In this document: one piece after another, positions 34,703 to 43,211 of the stretch
Layout: each line of letters opens with the position of its first letter
How positions within the stretch are numbered: the first letter of the stretch is position 1
Assembly: GCA_937949945.1 (NCBI GenBank)
Contig: CALFEQ010000121.1
Coordinates: 29,171 to 93,170 of the forward strand
DNA length: 64,000 bases
Reading direction: 5' to 3'
Source: an uncultured Myxococcales bacterium
GTDB lineage: Bacteria > Myxococcota_A > Polyangia > Polyangiales > Polyangiaceae
Position numbers and translations under genes: made by a program
The notes under the pieces: generated by a model
Database searches by the model: none
What the model was told of the DNA's origin: nothing
What the model saw: only the letters and a program-made list of their open reading frames with translations

Positions 34703-36502
34703 ATGACCGTCACCGGGAGTCAGCCGCAGCGTCGGATCGTCGAGATGGCGTGGGATCCCATCACGCGCATCATCGGCAACCTCGGCATCTACACGAAGAT
34801 CGACTTCGACAACCGCGAGGTGGTCGAGTGCAAGAGCACCTCGTCGATCTTCCGCGGCTACAGCGTGTTCATGCGCGGGAAGGATCCGCGCGATGCGCAC
34901 TTCATCACGAGCCGCATCTGCGGGATCTGCGGCGACAACCACGCGACCTGCTCGATCTACGCGCAGAACATGGCCTACGGCATCAAGACGCCGCCGATGG
35001 CCGAGTGGATCTTCAACCTCGGCGAAGCCGCCGAGTACATGTTCGACCACTCGATCTTCCAAGACAGCATGGTGTTCGTCGACTTCTGCGAGCGCATGGT
35101 GAAGGAGACGAACCCGACGCTCCTCGCGAAGGCGGAGAAGACGCCGGCGCCGCACGCGGACGTCCACGGCCTCCGGACGATCGCGGACATCATGCGGGCC
35201 TTCAACCCGTTCGAGGGATCGGTCTACCGCGAGGCGCTCGAGATGAGCCGCCTCACGCGCGAGATGTTCTGCCTGATGGAGGGCAGGCACGTCCATCCGT
35301 CGACGCTCTATCCGGGCGGCACCGGCACGATGCCGAGCCCGCAGCTCTTCACGGACTACCTCTCGCGCGTCGTCCGCTTCATCGACTTCGCGAAGAAGGC
35401 GGTCGTGATCAACGACGACGTCTTCGACTTCTTCTACGAGGCTCTTCCCGGCTACGAACGCGTCGGCCAGCGCCGCATCCTGCTCGGCTGCTGGGGTGCG
35501 TTCCAGGATCCCGACGTCGTCGACTACCGCTACGAGACGATGACGCGGTGGGGGCGCGCGATGTACGTCACGCCGGGCATCGTCGTCGACGGCGAGCTCG
35601 TCACGACGGACCTCGTGGAGATCAACCTCGGCATGCGCATCCTGCTGGGGAGCTCGTACTACGACGACTGGGTCGACGGCGCCTCGTTCGTGCCGAAGGA
35701 TCCGCTCGGCAACGACGTCGACCCGCGTCACCCGTGGAACCAGCGGACGCTCCCGAAGCCGCAGAAGCGCAACCTCGAGCGCGGCCCGTACAGCTGGGTG
35801 ATGAGCCCGCGGTGGTACGACAAGCGGACGAAGCAGTACCTCGCGCTCGACACGGGCGGCGGGCCGCTCGCGCGCCTCTGGGTGACCGCGCTCGCGGGCC
35901 TCGTGAACACGCCGTACGTGCGCTCGACCGGATCGAGCGTCGTCATCCATCTGCCGAAGAGCCACACGCTCGGCGAGATGGAGCTCGAGTGGAAGATCCC
36001 GCGCTGGTCGAACACGCTCGAGCGCGACCGCGCGCGTGCCTACTTCATCGCGTACGCCGCCGCGATGGCCCTCTTCTTCGTCGAGAAGGCGATGGATCGC
36101 CTGCGCGCGAGCGACCTCAAGACGTTCGAGGACTTCAAGGTGCCCGATTACGGCATCGGCTGCGGCTTCCACGAGGCCGTGCGCGGCGTGCTCTCGCATC
36201 ACCTCGTGATCGAGAACGGCAAGATCGCCAACTACCACCCGTACCCGCCGACGCCGTGGAACGCGAGCCCGCGCGACGTCTACGGCACGCCCGGCCCCTA
36301 CGAGGACGCGGTGCAGGGCATGCCGATCTTCGAGGAGAACGGGCAGGACGAGTTCAAGGGCATCGACATCATGCGCACGGTGCGGAGCTTCGATCCGTGC
36401 CTTCCGTGCGGCGTCCACATGTACGTCGGCGACGGTCGCGTCATCGAAGAGCGGCACGCGCCGATGTTCGGCGCCGCGCGGGGAGCGGAGAAGGAGGAGT
36501 GA
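34703..36502 (+). CDS. hhyL: [NiFe]-hydrogenase large subunit, group 1h type
   Basis: A 599-residue catalytic subunit. The two nickel-binding motifs are RICGICGDNHATC (L1, C73 and C76) and DPCLPCGVH (L2, C566 and C569). A 27-residue tail after H572 is the expected substrate of the endopeptidase encoded in this locus. L1 and L2 wording fits group 1h, the oxygen-tolerant high-affinity class used to oxidise H2 at atmospheric levels; this is established for actinobacteria, acidobacteria and Ralstonia and inferred here. Ribosome site GGGGAGAG before the ATG at 34703. Confidence 0.95.
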   Translation: MTVTGSQPQRRIVEMAWDPITRIIGNLGIYTKIDFDNREVVECKSTSSIFRGYSVFMRGKDPRDAHFITSRICGICGDNHATCSIYAQNMAYGIKTPPMAEWIFNLGEAAEYMFDHSIFQDSMVFVDFCERMVKETNPTLLAKAEKTPAPHADVHGLRTIADIMRAFNPFEGSVYREALEMSRLTREMFCLMEGRHVHPSTLYPGGTGTMPSPQLFTDYLSRVVRFIDFAKKAVVINDDVFDFFYEALPGYERVGQRRILLGCWGAFQDPDVVDYRYETMTRWGRAMYVTPGIVVDGELVTTDLVEINLGMRILLGSSYYDDWVDGASFVPKDPLGNDVDPRHPWNQRTLPKPQKRNLERGPYSWVMSPRWYDKRTKQYLALDTGGGPLARLWVTALAGLVNTPYVRSTGSSVVIHLPKSHTLGEMELEWKIPRWSNTLERDRARAYFIAYAAAMALFFVEKAMDRLRASDLKTFEDFKVPDYGIGCGFHEAVRGVLSHHLVIENGKIANYHPYPPTPWNASPRDVYGTPGPYEDAVQGMPIFEENGQDEFKGIDIMRTVRSFDPCLPCGVHMYVGDGRVIEERHAPMFGAARGAEKEE

Positions 36503-36505
36503 CCC

Positions 36506-36754
36506 ATGAGCAGCGGGCGAACGAGCGAGTCCGGCAACATCGTCGTCGGCGTGCCCGACGTCGATCCCGAGGCGCCGTCGCACGTGCGCGGCGTCCATCA
36601 GGGCAACTGGCCGTCGCGGCGCTGGCGCCGTCGTCAGGCCGGCGCTCGCTCCACCGAGTTCGCCGGCATCGTCGGCCCGAGCCGGTCGACGGGAATCGAC
36701 CCGGAGCGACGCTGGCCGATCGATCCGCGGATGCCCAGGCTCACCCCACCCTGA
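36506..36754 (+). CDS. 82-residue conserved accessory protein of the hydrogenase operon
   Basis: A small hydrophilic protein between the large subunit and hypF, 3 bases from each neighbour. The N-terminal VGVPDVDPEAPSHVRGVHQG and the C-terminal RSTGIDPERRWPIDPRMPRL are Pro/Asp-rich motifs that I recall at this position in actinobacterial group 1h clusters, with the centre variable. No cysteines and no membrane segment. AAGGAGG precedes the ATG. The function is unknown; the position suggests a structural or assembly factor for the subunits. Confidence 0.8.
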   Translation: MSSGRTSESGNIVVGVPDVDPEAPSHVRGVHQGNWPSRRWRRRQAGARSTEFAGIVGPSRSTGIDPERRWPIDPRMPRLTPP

Positions 36755-36757
36755 TCC

Positions 36758-39031
36758 ATGCGCATCGGCGTCATCGTTCGTGGCACGGTCCAGGGCGTGG
36801 GCTTTCGTCCGTTCGTCCGCCGCGCAGCGCTCGCGCGCGGGCTGACGGGCTGGGTGAAGAACGGGCGCGACGGCGTCTACATCGAGATCCAGGGTGACGA
36901 GGGCGCGGTGCGTTCCTTCGCGCGCGCGCTCGATCGCGAGCTGCCGCCGCCGGCCTCGATCGTGACGCTCGAGCAGCGCCTGCTCCAGGATCGCCGCGCG
37001 GGCGAGGAGACGTCCTTCCGGATCCTCGAGAGCGAGGAAGACGCGCCGGTCGCGCCCGTGCTCCCGCCCGACCTCGCGGCGTGCGCCGAGTGCATCGAGG
37101 AGGTGTTCGACGACGGCTCGCGCCGGCGGCGCTATCCCTTCACCAACTGCGCGCGGTGCGGGCCTCGCTGGTCGATCACCACGGGGCTCCCGTACGACCG
37201 TCGCAACACGTCGATGCGCACGTTCGTCATGTGCACCGACTGCGTGCGCGAGTACGACGACATCCAGGATCGGCGCTACCACGCCCAGCCCATCGCCTGT
37301 CCGAGCTGCGGTCCCACGCTGTCGTTCCTCGATCCGACCGGCACCGTCGTGCGTGGCGGAGAGGACGCGCTCGCGGCCGCCATCGAGCTCCTGCGGAGCG
37401 GCGGCGTCGTCGCGCTGCGCGGCGTGGGCGGCTTCCAGATCCTGTGCGACGCGACGGACTCCCGCGCGGTCGCCGTCCTGCGCGCGCGCAAGGTCCGGCC
37501 GCACAAACCCTTCGCGGTCATGTTCCGCGATCTCAAAGAGCTCGCAGAGAGCGCCGTCCTCTCGCCCGAAGCGCGCGCAGTCCTCTCGTCACCGGAGGCG
37601 CCCATCGTGCTGCTCGAGCGCAAGCCCGAGTCGCCGCTGAGCGAGGTCGTCGCGCCAGGGAGCCGGCTGGTCGGGGCGATGCTCCCGTACACGCCGCTGC
37701 ACGCGCTTCTGTTCGAGTCGGGCGGCCCGCCGCTCGTCTGCACGAGCGGAAACGTCTCCGAGGAGCCGATCTGCACGAGCACCGAGGATGCGCTCGAGCG
37801 CCTCGCTCCGCTCGTCGACGGCCTGCTCACCCACGATCGTCGGATCGTGCGGCCGCTCGACGACTCCGTGGTGCGCGTCGGCCGGCGCCGGACGTCGGTC
37901 CTCCGCCGAGCGCGAGGGTACGTGCCGAGGAGCGTCGCGACGATACCGGAGGACGTGACCGTCCTCGCCGTGGGCGCGCATCTGAAGAACACGGTGACCC
38001 TCGGCCATCGCGGCGCGCTCGTCCCGAGCCAGCACCTCGGCGATCTCGACTCGCTGCGCACGCGCGAGCTGCTGAAGGCCACGATCGACGATCTCTGCCG
38101 GTTCTTCGACGCGTCGCCGTCGCTCGTCGCGTGCGACCTCCACCCCGACTACGCCTCCACCGTCGTCGCCGAGGAGCTCACGGACCAATGGTCCGTCCCG
38201 CTCCTGCGCGTGCAGCATCACCACGCGCACGTCGCCGCGTGCATCGCGGAGCACGCGCTCGACGTCGACGAGCCGGTCTTCGGCCTCGCGTGGGACGGCA
38301 CGGGCCTCGGCGTCGACGGGACGATCTGGGGAGGCGAGGCGCTCGTCTGTCGCGGCAAGGAGATGGAGCGCTTCGGCACGCTGAGGCCGTTCCCGCTGCT
38401 CGGCGGCGACCTCGCGGCGCGCGAGCCGCGCCGTTCGGCGCTCGGTCTCGTCTTCGAGGTCGCTCCGAACGAGATCGCGGTATGCGAGCCCGCGTGGTCC
38501 GAGGCGGATCTCGCGTCGTCGCTGCAGGTCCTCGATCGCCACCTGGCCCCCTCGTGCTCGAGCGTGGGCCGCCTCTTCGACGCGCTCGCCGCGCTGCTCG
38601 GGCTCTTCCACCGGTGCACGTTCGAGGGGCAGGCGGCGCTGGCCCTCGAGCAGCTCGCCGCGACGGTCGACCCGGACGGCGCGTACCCGCTCCCGCTCGT
38701 CGACGACGGAGTCGTCATGGGCGACACGCGCGCGCTCGTCGAAGCCGTGCTCGCCGATCTTCGCGCCGGCGTGGAACGCGCCCGCATCGCTCGCCGCTTC
38801 CACGAAGCGCTCGTCGCCTTCGGCGTCGCCCTGGCGAAGCGCGCGGACATCCCGCGCGTCGTGCTGTCCGGCGGGTGTTTCCAGAACCAGCTCCTCGCCG
38901 ACGGGCTCGAGGAGCGGCTCGAGAAGGCGGGGTTCGAGGTGTACGTCCCGGCGATGGTGCCGACGAACGACGGCGGGATCTCCGTCGGGCAGGCGTGGCT
39001 CGCGGCTCAGCACGTGGCGGGCGGCGGGTGA
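36758..39031 (+). CDS. hypF: HypF, carbamoyltransferase
   Basis: A 757-residue multidomain enzyme that carbamoylates the HypE C-terminal Cys from carbamoyl phosphate. Domains in order: acylphosphatase (1-90; VRGTVQGVGFRPFV), two C4 zinc fingers (CAECIEEVF...CARCGPRW, CTDCVREY...CPSCGPTL), a YrdC-like domain (about 200-370) and a Kae1-like domain with VQHHHAHVAACIAEH and GLAWDGTGLG. All catalytic motifs are intact. It is the last gene of the plus arm; no clear terminator follows. Confidence 0.95.
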   Translation: MRIGVIVRGTVQGVGFRPFVRRAALARGLTGWVKNGRDGVYIEIQGDEGAVRSFARALDRELPPPASIVTLEQRLLQDRRAGEETSFRILESEEDAPVAPVLPPDLAACAECIEEVFDDGSRRRRYPFTNCARCGPRWSITTGLPYDRRNTSMRTFVMCTDCVREYDDIQDRRYHAQPIACPSCGPTLSFLDPTGTVVRGGEDALAAAIELLRSGGVVALRGVGGFQILCDATDSRAVAVLRARKVRPHKPFAVMFRDLKELAESAVLSPEARAVLSSPEAPIVLLERKPESPLSEVVAPGSRLVGAMLPYTPLHALLFESGGPPLVCTSGNVSEEPICTSTEDALERLAPLVDGLLTHDRRIVRPLDDSVVRVGRRRTSVLRRARGYVPRSVATIPEDVTVLAVGAHLKNTVTLGHRGALVPSQHLGDLDSLRTRELLKATIDDLCRFFDASPSLVACDLHPDYASTVVAEELTDQWSVPLLRVQHHHAHVAACIAEHALDVDEPVFGLAWDGTGLGVDGTIWGGEALVCRGKEMERFGTLRPFPLLGGDLAAREPRRSALGLVFEVAPNEIAVCEPAWSEADLASSLQVLDRHLAPSCSSVGRLFDALAALLGLFHRCTFEGQAALALEQLAATVDPDGAYPLPLVDDGVVMGDTRALVEAVLADLRAGVERARIARRFHEALVAFGVALAKRADIPRVVLSGGCFQNQLLADGLEERLEKAGFEVYVPAMVPTNDGGISVGQAWLAAQHVAGGG

Positions 39032-39172
39032 GTCGAATCGGTCGCGGCCGAACGGTCTCTGCTCACCGCCCGGACGAGCGACTGGCACGCGCGGTTTCCC
39101 AAACCGGACGCACCGACATCGATCCTCGCGCTTCCGGGCTCGACGGGAGCGAACGGTCAGACGGTCCTGTCG

Positions 39173-39436
39173 ATGTCCGCCGCGTCGATCGCCGAGACAC
39201 GCTCGCCGAGCATGCCCATGCGCGACGATCGAAGACGAGCCTCGACGCAGCCGCTCTCGCCGGCACGCTACAAGCTACAGGTCACCATCAGCGCGGAGCT
39301 GAAGGACGAGGTCGCGCACGCGACGAATCTGATGATGCACCGCAACCCGACGGGCGATCTCGAGGTCGTCCTCGAACGAGCCATCGACCTGCAAACGGTC
39401 GAGCGCACCGACTCGACCTCGAGCGATCGACCCTCC
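39173..39436 (+). pseudogene. Remnant of a myxobacterial HNH-endonuclease gene
   Basis: The stretch YKLQVTISAELKDEVAHATN, followed by LMMHRNPTGDLEVVLERAIDL, matches the segment that precedes the HNH nuclease domain in a large myxobacterial family (from memory of that family's usual wording). The frame then leaves homology and no HNH catalytic motif (DHV or N/H) follows before the next gene. It is therefore a truncated relic in the gap 39032-39476, which otherwise holds nothing recognisable. Confidence 0.55.
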
Positions 39437-39476
39437 GCGTGCAGCCTGCGCACGCCGATTGCACTTGTGCCCTCGT

Positions 39477-39995
39477 ATGGCGAATCCTCGACGAGTGCTC
39501 GTCCCGTTGGATGGCTCGGACGCGTCGACCTCGGCGCTCCAGCACGCGGTTGCGTTGGCCGAGGAGAACGACACGACGACCATCGACGTCATCCACGTGC
39601 ACGCTCCTCACAGCAGGTTCTCCGTCGGCTCGAGCGCTCCGCTCGCTCCCGAGGCCGAGGCGGAGGCGCGGCGAGACATGCTCGCGGCGGTCGAGTGCGC
39701 GAAGCAGAAGATTGGCGACCGGGTCACGTTCCGCACCGAGGAGGGAGAGCCCCTGGTCAAGCTCCTCGAGATCGCGCGCGACGGTCACTACGACCTCATC
39801 GTCATGGGGACCCACGGCCGGTCCGGTCGCCTGCGGACGTTGCTCGGCAGCGTCGCGGACGGGGTCATCCGCAACGCGCCGTGTCCGGTGCTCACCGTTC
39901 GCGAGCCCGGCGGTGAGTACGAAAGCTTCGCCGAGCGCGTGCATCACGTACCCTCGGTCGCCGAAGCCGAAGTCGAGGCGGCTGTGCACAGATGA
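39477..39995 (+). CDS. Universal stress protein (UspA family)
   Basis: A 172-residue single-domain Usp. RRVLVPLDGSDASTSALQHA forms the first strand and ATP-contact region; the nucleotide signature GTHGRSGRLRTLLGSV is complete, followed by RNAPCPVLTVR. This indicates the ATP-binding subclass. Such proteins protect cells in starvation, oxygen or redox stress. The ATG at 39477 matches the family start; extra upstream residues are non-coding. A C-terminal extension of 25 residues is acidic. Confidence 0.88.
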   Translation: MANPRRVLVPLDGSDASTSALQHAVALAEENDTTTIDVIHVHAPHSRFSVGSSAPLAPEAEAEARRDMLAAVECAKQKIGDRVTFRTEEGEPLVKLLEIARDGHYDLIVMGTHGRSGRLRTLLGSVADGVIRNAPCPVLTVREPGGEYESFAERVHHVPSVAEAEVEAAVHR

Positions 39996-40058
39996 GCGTC
40001 GCCGTCACGGCGACGCTGCCGCCTGTTGGCCGCGACGCGTGCTGAGGTCGTGCCGGAC

Positions 40059-40544
40059 ATGGGCCCTTCGATGGAGTGGACGCGGATCCTTGCGCCCGCG
40101 ACGTCGCCCCTCGAGCTCTTCGTGCGAGGGTCGATTCTCTACCTCGCGATCCTCTTCCTGATCCGTCTCATGCCTCGGCGCACGGGCGGGGAGCTCGCCC
40201 TGATGGACCTCCTGTTCGTCGTCCTCGTGGCGGACGCGGCGGCGCGCGCCCTCGGTGACTACCAGAGCCTCACGGACGCGCTCTTCATGGTCCTCGTCCT
40301 CATGGGGTGGAACTACCTGTTGAACGTCCTCAGCTTCCGCTTCCGGTTCGTCGAGCGTCTCGTCTCGGCTCCGCCCCTGCAGATCGTGCGCGACGGTCAG
40401 CTCCTCCTCCGGAACATGCGCCGCGAGCTCATCACGAAGGACGAGCTGATGGATCAGCTACGGCAGCACGGGGTCGAGTCGCTGGATCAGGTCAAGGCCG
40501 CGTACGTCGAGTCGGAGGGGAAGCTCACGGTCATCCACAAATGA
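40059..40544 (+). CDS. DUF421 (YetF-like) membrane protein
   Basis: About 161 residues with three N-terminal transmembrane helices (ELFVRGSILYLAILFLIRLM, LALMDLLFVVLVADAAARAL and SLTDALFMVLVLMGWNYLLNVL) and a cytoplasmic YetF domain (LQIVRDGQLLLRNMRRELIT, then ESLDQVKAAYVESEGKLTVI). Family role is uncertain; YetF proteins are linked to spore or envelope properties in Bacillus. ATG 40059 is preferred; TTG 40026 and ATG 40071 are alternatives. Confidence 0.85.
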   Translation: MGPSMEWTRILAPATSPLELFVRGSILYLAILFLIRLMPRRTGGELALMDLLFVVLVADAAARALGDYQSLTDALFMVLVLMGWNYLLNVLSFRFRFVERLVSAPPLQIVRDGQLLLRNMRRELITKDELMDQLRQHGVESLDQVKAAYVESEGKLTVIHK

Positions 40545-40555
40545 GGGAACGCGCG

Positions 40556-40580
40556 ACGAGGGCACGCGGCCGGCCCTCGT
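40556..40580. terminator. Hairpin between convergent genes
   Basis: Perfect 8-bp stem ACGAGGGC (40556-40563) with GCCCTCGT (40573-40580) and a 9-base loop, in the 42-base gap between the DUF421 gene and the convergent exported protein. It is well placed as a shared end structure, but no U-tract is present. Confidence 0.4.
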
Positions 40581-40586
40581 GCGGCG

Positions 40587-41024
40587 TCACTTCCTCCACG
40601 CCCCCGCCGCGCTGATGACGTCCGGAATGCGGGCGACCGCGTTGCGGACCGCGGCGCGCGCGACGGCGAGGCGGGGATCGCCCCCCGCGTTCTCGTCGGC
40701 GTAGGCGTAGCCGGCGGCGATGCCGAGCATCGCGCCCGTCCGCCGATCGAGCACCGTCGCGTTGACGATGCACGAAGCCGGCGCCTTCGTCGCCCCGACG
40801 ATCGCGAGCGAGATCGTGACGGGGCGCGTGACGTGGCTGCCGTCGAGCGTGCGGACTTGCTCCTCTGCCGCGGTCCTGAGCGTGTCGCCGTCGATGCCGG
40901 CGACCGCGGGGGGCTCGGCGACGGCTCCGATCGTGATCGGTCGATCGGCGGCGTCCGCGAACGTCGGGGCGGCCATCGAGAGCGCGCATGCGATGCACGC
41001 GACGAGAGCGAGACGAGCAGACAT
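40587..41024 (-). CDS. Small exported protein, function unknown
   Basis: A 145-residue protein with a cleavable signal peptide (LALVACIACALSMAAPTFADA, ending near residue 26). The mature part is a mixed alpha/beta domain with one Cys (PASCIVNATVLDRRTGAMLG) and no recognised motif; the DRRTGAMLG and YAYADENAGGDPRLAV stretches recall GNA1162/LpoB-like periplasmic proteins, but this is weak. The ATG at 41024 starts the signal. It has no obvious operon partner. Confidence 0.65.
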   Translation of the reverse strand: MSARLALVACIACALSMAAPTFADAADRPITIGAVAEPPAVAGIDGDTLRTAAEEQVRTLDGSHVTRPVTISLAIVGATKAPASCIVNATVLDRRTGAMLGIAAGYAYADENAGGDPRLAVARAAVRNAVARIPDVISAAGAWRK

Positions 41025-41179
41025 CGGCCGCCGCACCGAGCAATCCGCGGACCAGGGTGGATCGAACGCTCCATCCCACGCATTGCCGCGCGAAACCACG
41101 AATGGACTCCGCGGGAGTGACGCTCGTGGACCTCAGATCGAGGACTCGTGTTTGCTGTGCGCGCGAGCGCTCGAAAGAC

Positions 41180-41196
41180 GCCTGCGCAATTGGCGC
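41180..41196. repeat. Short hairpin CTGCGC/GCGCAG
   Basis: Perfect 6-bp stem with loop AATTG in the 233-base gap downstream of the 41258 gene (minus strand). On the minus strand it is followed by GCGTCTTTCG, so it may be a weak terminator of that operon. Confidence 0.35.
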
Positions 41197-41232
41197 AGAA
41201 GATTCTCTTTGCGCTCGGCGTAGAGTGCGCTA

Positions 41233-41246
41233 GTTGGAGCTCCAAC
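41233..41246. promoter_or_regulatory. Perfect 14-bp palindrome GTTGGAGCTCCAAC
   Basis: A loop-free palindrome 12 bases beyond the stop codon of the minus-strand operon and about 210 bases upstream of the exported-protein start. The form suits a dimeric DNA-binding protein better than an RNA hairpin. Confidence 0.3.
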
Positions 41247-41257
41247 CAATCGCAGGC

Positions 41258-41830
41258 CTACTGCAGGACGCGAAGGTAGTGGAATTTCTGGTGGGCGAGG
41301 TCGTCCACCGTCAGCCCCCAGTCGTCGTCGCGCGGGATGAGGTACATCACGTCCGATTTCACGCTCGCGAAGTTGATGACGCCCATCCCCGAGAGGAGGC
41401 GCGCGAAGACGTCGCGACGCCATAGGTGCGTCTGAGGGATGTCACAGAGCCGCCTCATCGCGTCGTCCGTCGGCGAGGGGCGGACGAGCAGGAACGTCAT
41501 CGTGAACGTGAAGTAGCGGGGCTCGCCGCGGTACGGATCGGGGCGGCCCGAAGGGAAGGGGCGCGCGCCCTCCTCCGTCGTCATGCCGCCGAGCCACATC
41601 TTGAAGTCCTTCTCGGCGCGCTCGTGATCGTCGAAGTAGTCCCAGCATCCTCGCTCGATGATGCCGATGTGGTCGAGCAAGGCCTCGCTCGCGCGGCGAT
41701 AGAGCTGCCACTTGTGGTGCAGGCCGATGACGTGGGGCTGCTCGGTGATCGCGCTCCGGAGGATGGGCAGCAGGTTGGGCGCGCGGTCGAGGCGTCCGGC
41801 GACTTCGATCGAGAAGATGGAGCTGTACAT
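41258..41830 (-). CDS. 190-residue protein of an oxygenase-linked operon, function unknown
   Basis: A soluble alpha/beta protein that I do not recognise. It has features such as HVIGLHHKWQLYRRASEALL, WDYFDDHERAEKDFKMWLGG and RYFTFTMTFLLVRPS. There is no signal peptide and no membrane helix. It is the last of three genes, starting one base after the 459-residue gene ends, so it is surely co-translated. The function likely relates to the oxygenase-like first gene. Confidence 0.7.
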   Translation of the reverse strand: MYSSIFSIEVAGRLDRAPNLLPILRSAITEQPHVIGLHHKWQLYRRASEALLDHIGIIERGCWDYFDDHERAEKDFKMWLGGMTTEEGARPFPSGRPDPYRGEPRYFTFTMTFLLVRPSPTDDAMRRLCDIPQTHLWRRDVFARLLSGMGVINFASVKSDVMYLIPRDDDWGLTVDDLAHQKFHYLRVLQ

Positions 41831-41831
41831 C

Positions 41832-43211
41832 TCAGCTTCCCGAGCTCGTGTACGTCGTCCGGTTCCAGGTCCCGCTCCGGCTCATCTTCGCGCCGAGGAC
41901 GACGCCGGTGCCGACGGCGACGGCGACGGGCACCATGCCGAAGTTCGTCGGCCGCGGGCGCAAGGCCCCGGCCGACGTCGCCGAGCCGGAGGAGTACGCC
42001 GTCTTGCGAGGCTTCGGCGTGTACGGCACGAGGCGCGTGGCGGTGTCGAGAGAGGACGGCGGCGTCTCCCAGTCCTTCCAGAACGTCGACTCCGCCTCGG
42101 GCGAGCCGCCGTAGTAGCTTCGCTCCGTGCTCGCCGCGCCCGTCGCGCCCGCATCGACGGCGCCGACCGGCGCGTTCTCGTTCCAGAACGCCGTCGCCGG
42201 CAAGACGTGAAGCTTCACGTTCGCCTGCGACCACGCGAGGAACTCGTCGACGAGATCGTCGAGCTCCTCCCGCGCGATGCTGTTCGGGCTCACGTAGATG
42301 ACGTTCTCGATGCCGAGCTCGGCGAGGCGCTCCGCGCTCGGCACCTTCGCGAGATAGCGGTTGTCGAACTGGGTCGCGTCGTCGCTGTACGGCGCGAGCC
42401 GTTTGCGATCGAGCACGAACATCGGCCGCGCGTCCTTCGGCCGGGTCTTGCGAGCGTTCGCGAACAGCGGTTGGTAGTAGGCCGCCGCCGCGAGCGTCCG
42501 GTGCGCCGGCACGACGCCGCGCGGATGGGGCCAGTTGTCGAAGACGAAGATCGGATCGAGCACGCTCGACGCGCCGGCCGCGAAGGCGACCGCCTCCGGT
42601 CCGGACAGGTCGACGACGACGGCGAGGTCCTTTCTCCGTGCGTCCTTGCCGAGGACCGCTGCCAGACCGCGACCTTGCTTGAAGGCCATGTCCATCATTC
42701 CCGTGAAGATGGGAACCAGCGCCTCCTCGAGCGGCTTGAAGAGCGCCGCGGACGAGTCGCCGGCGGGGGTGGACTTCGGCAGCGCCGTGGGCGACTCGAA
42801 GAGCGTCCCGAAGTAGTAGGGGAGGTGCTCGGCGCGCGACGGAGCGAGGTCGTCGGACATGCGCGCGAGGGCCTTCCGATCGAACGGCCGCTGCGAGATG
42901 CCGTCGAAGACGAGCTTCTCTCCGGTTGCCCCGAAGTCCCAGCCGTACTCCTTCTGCATGTCGAGCGCGCGCTTCGACTCGAACGTGACCGAAGTGGGGC
43001 TGTCGCTCGACCCGGTCGAGCTCCGGGCCGCCTTGTTCCCGGCGAACACGCCGATGCCCGCGAGGGCCACACCGCTCAGCGTGGCGAGCGCGAGTATGGC
43101 CTGCCGTCGCGGCAATTGGGTGGCGACGCTCTCCTGCCACCAGCGGGCGCCGATGATGCCCGGCTTGTCGACCACCTCCTTGCGCGTGAAGGTCCCGGGG
43201 GGCGAGGTCAC
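41832..43211 (-). CDS. 459-residue membrane-anchored protein, function unknown
   Basis: The middle gene of the operon. One hydrophobic helix near residues 38-56 (AILALATLSGVALAGIGVFAG) anchors a large extracytoplasmic or cytoplasmic domain; a second weak helix is near the C-terminus (VPVAVAVGTGVVLGAKM). The central domain has Rossmann-like stretches (DLAVVVDLSGPEAVAFAAGA, PIFVFDNWPHPRG, GIENVIYVSPN). No known family was recognised. Its start overlaps the oxygenase-like gene stop by 4 bases and its stop is one base from the next start. Confidence 0.72.
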   Translation of the reverse strand: MTSPPGTFTRKEVVDKPGIIGARWWQESVATQLPRRQAILALATLSGVALAGIGVFAGNKAARSSTGSSDSPTSVTFESKRALDMQKEYGWDFGATGEKLVFDGISQRPFDRKALARMSDDLAPSRAEHLPYYFGTLFESPTALPKSTPAGDSSAALFKPLEEALVPIFTGMMDMAFKQGRGLAAVLGKDARRKDLAVVVDLSGPEAVAFAAGASSVLDPIFVFDNWPHPRGVVPAHRTLAAAAYYQPLFANARKTRPKDARPMFVLDRKRLAPYSDDATQFDNRYLAKVPSAERLAELGIENVIYVSPNSIAREELDDLVDEFLAWSQANVKLHVLPATAFWNENAPVGAVDAGATGAASTERSYYGGSPEAESTFWKDWETPPSSLDTATRLVPYTPKPRKTAYSSGSATSAGALRPRPTNFGMVPVAVAVGTGVVLGAKMSRSGTWNRTTYTSSGS

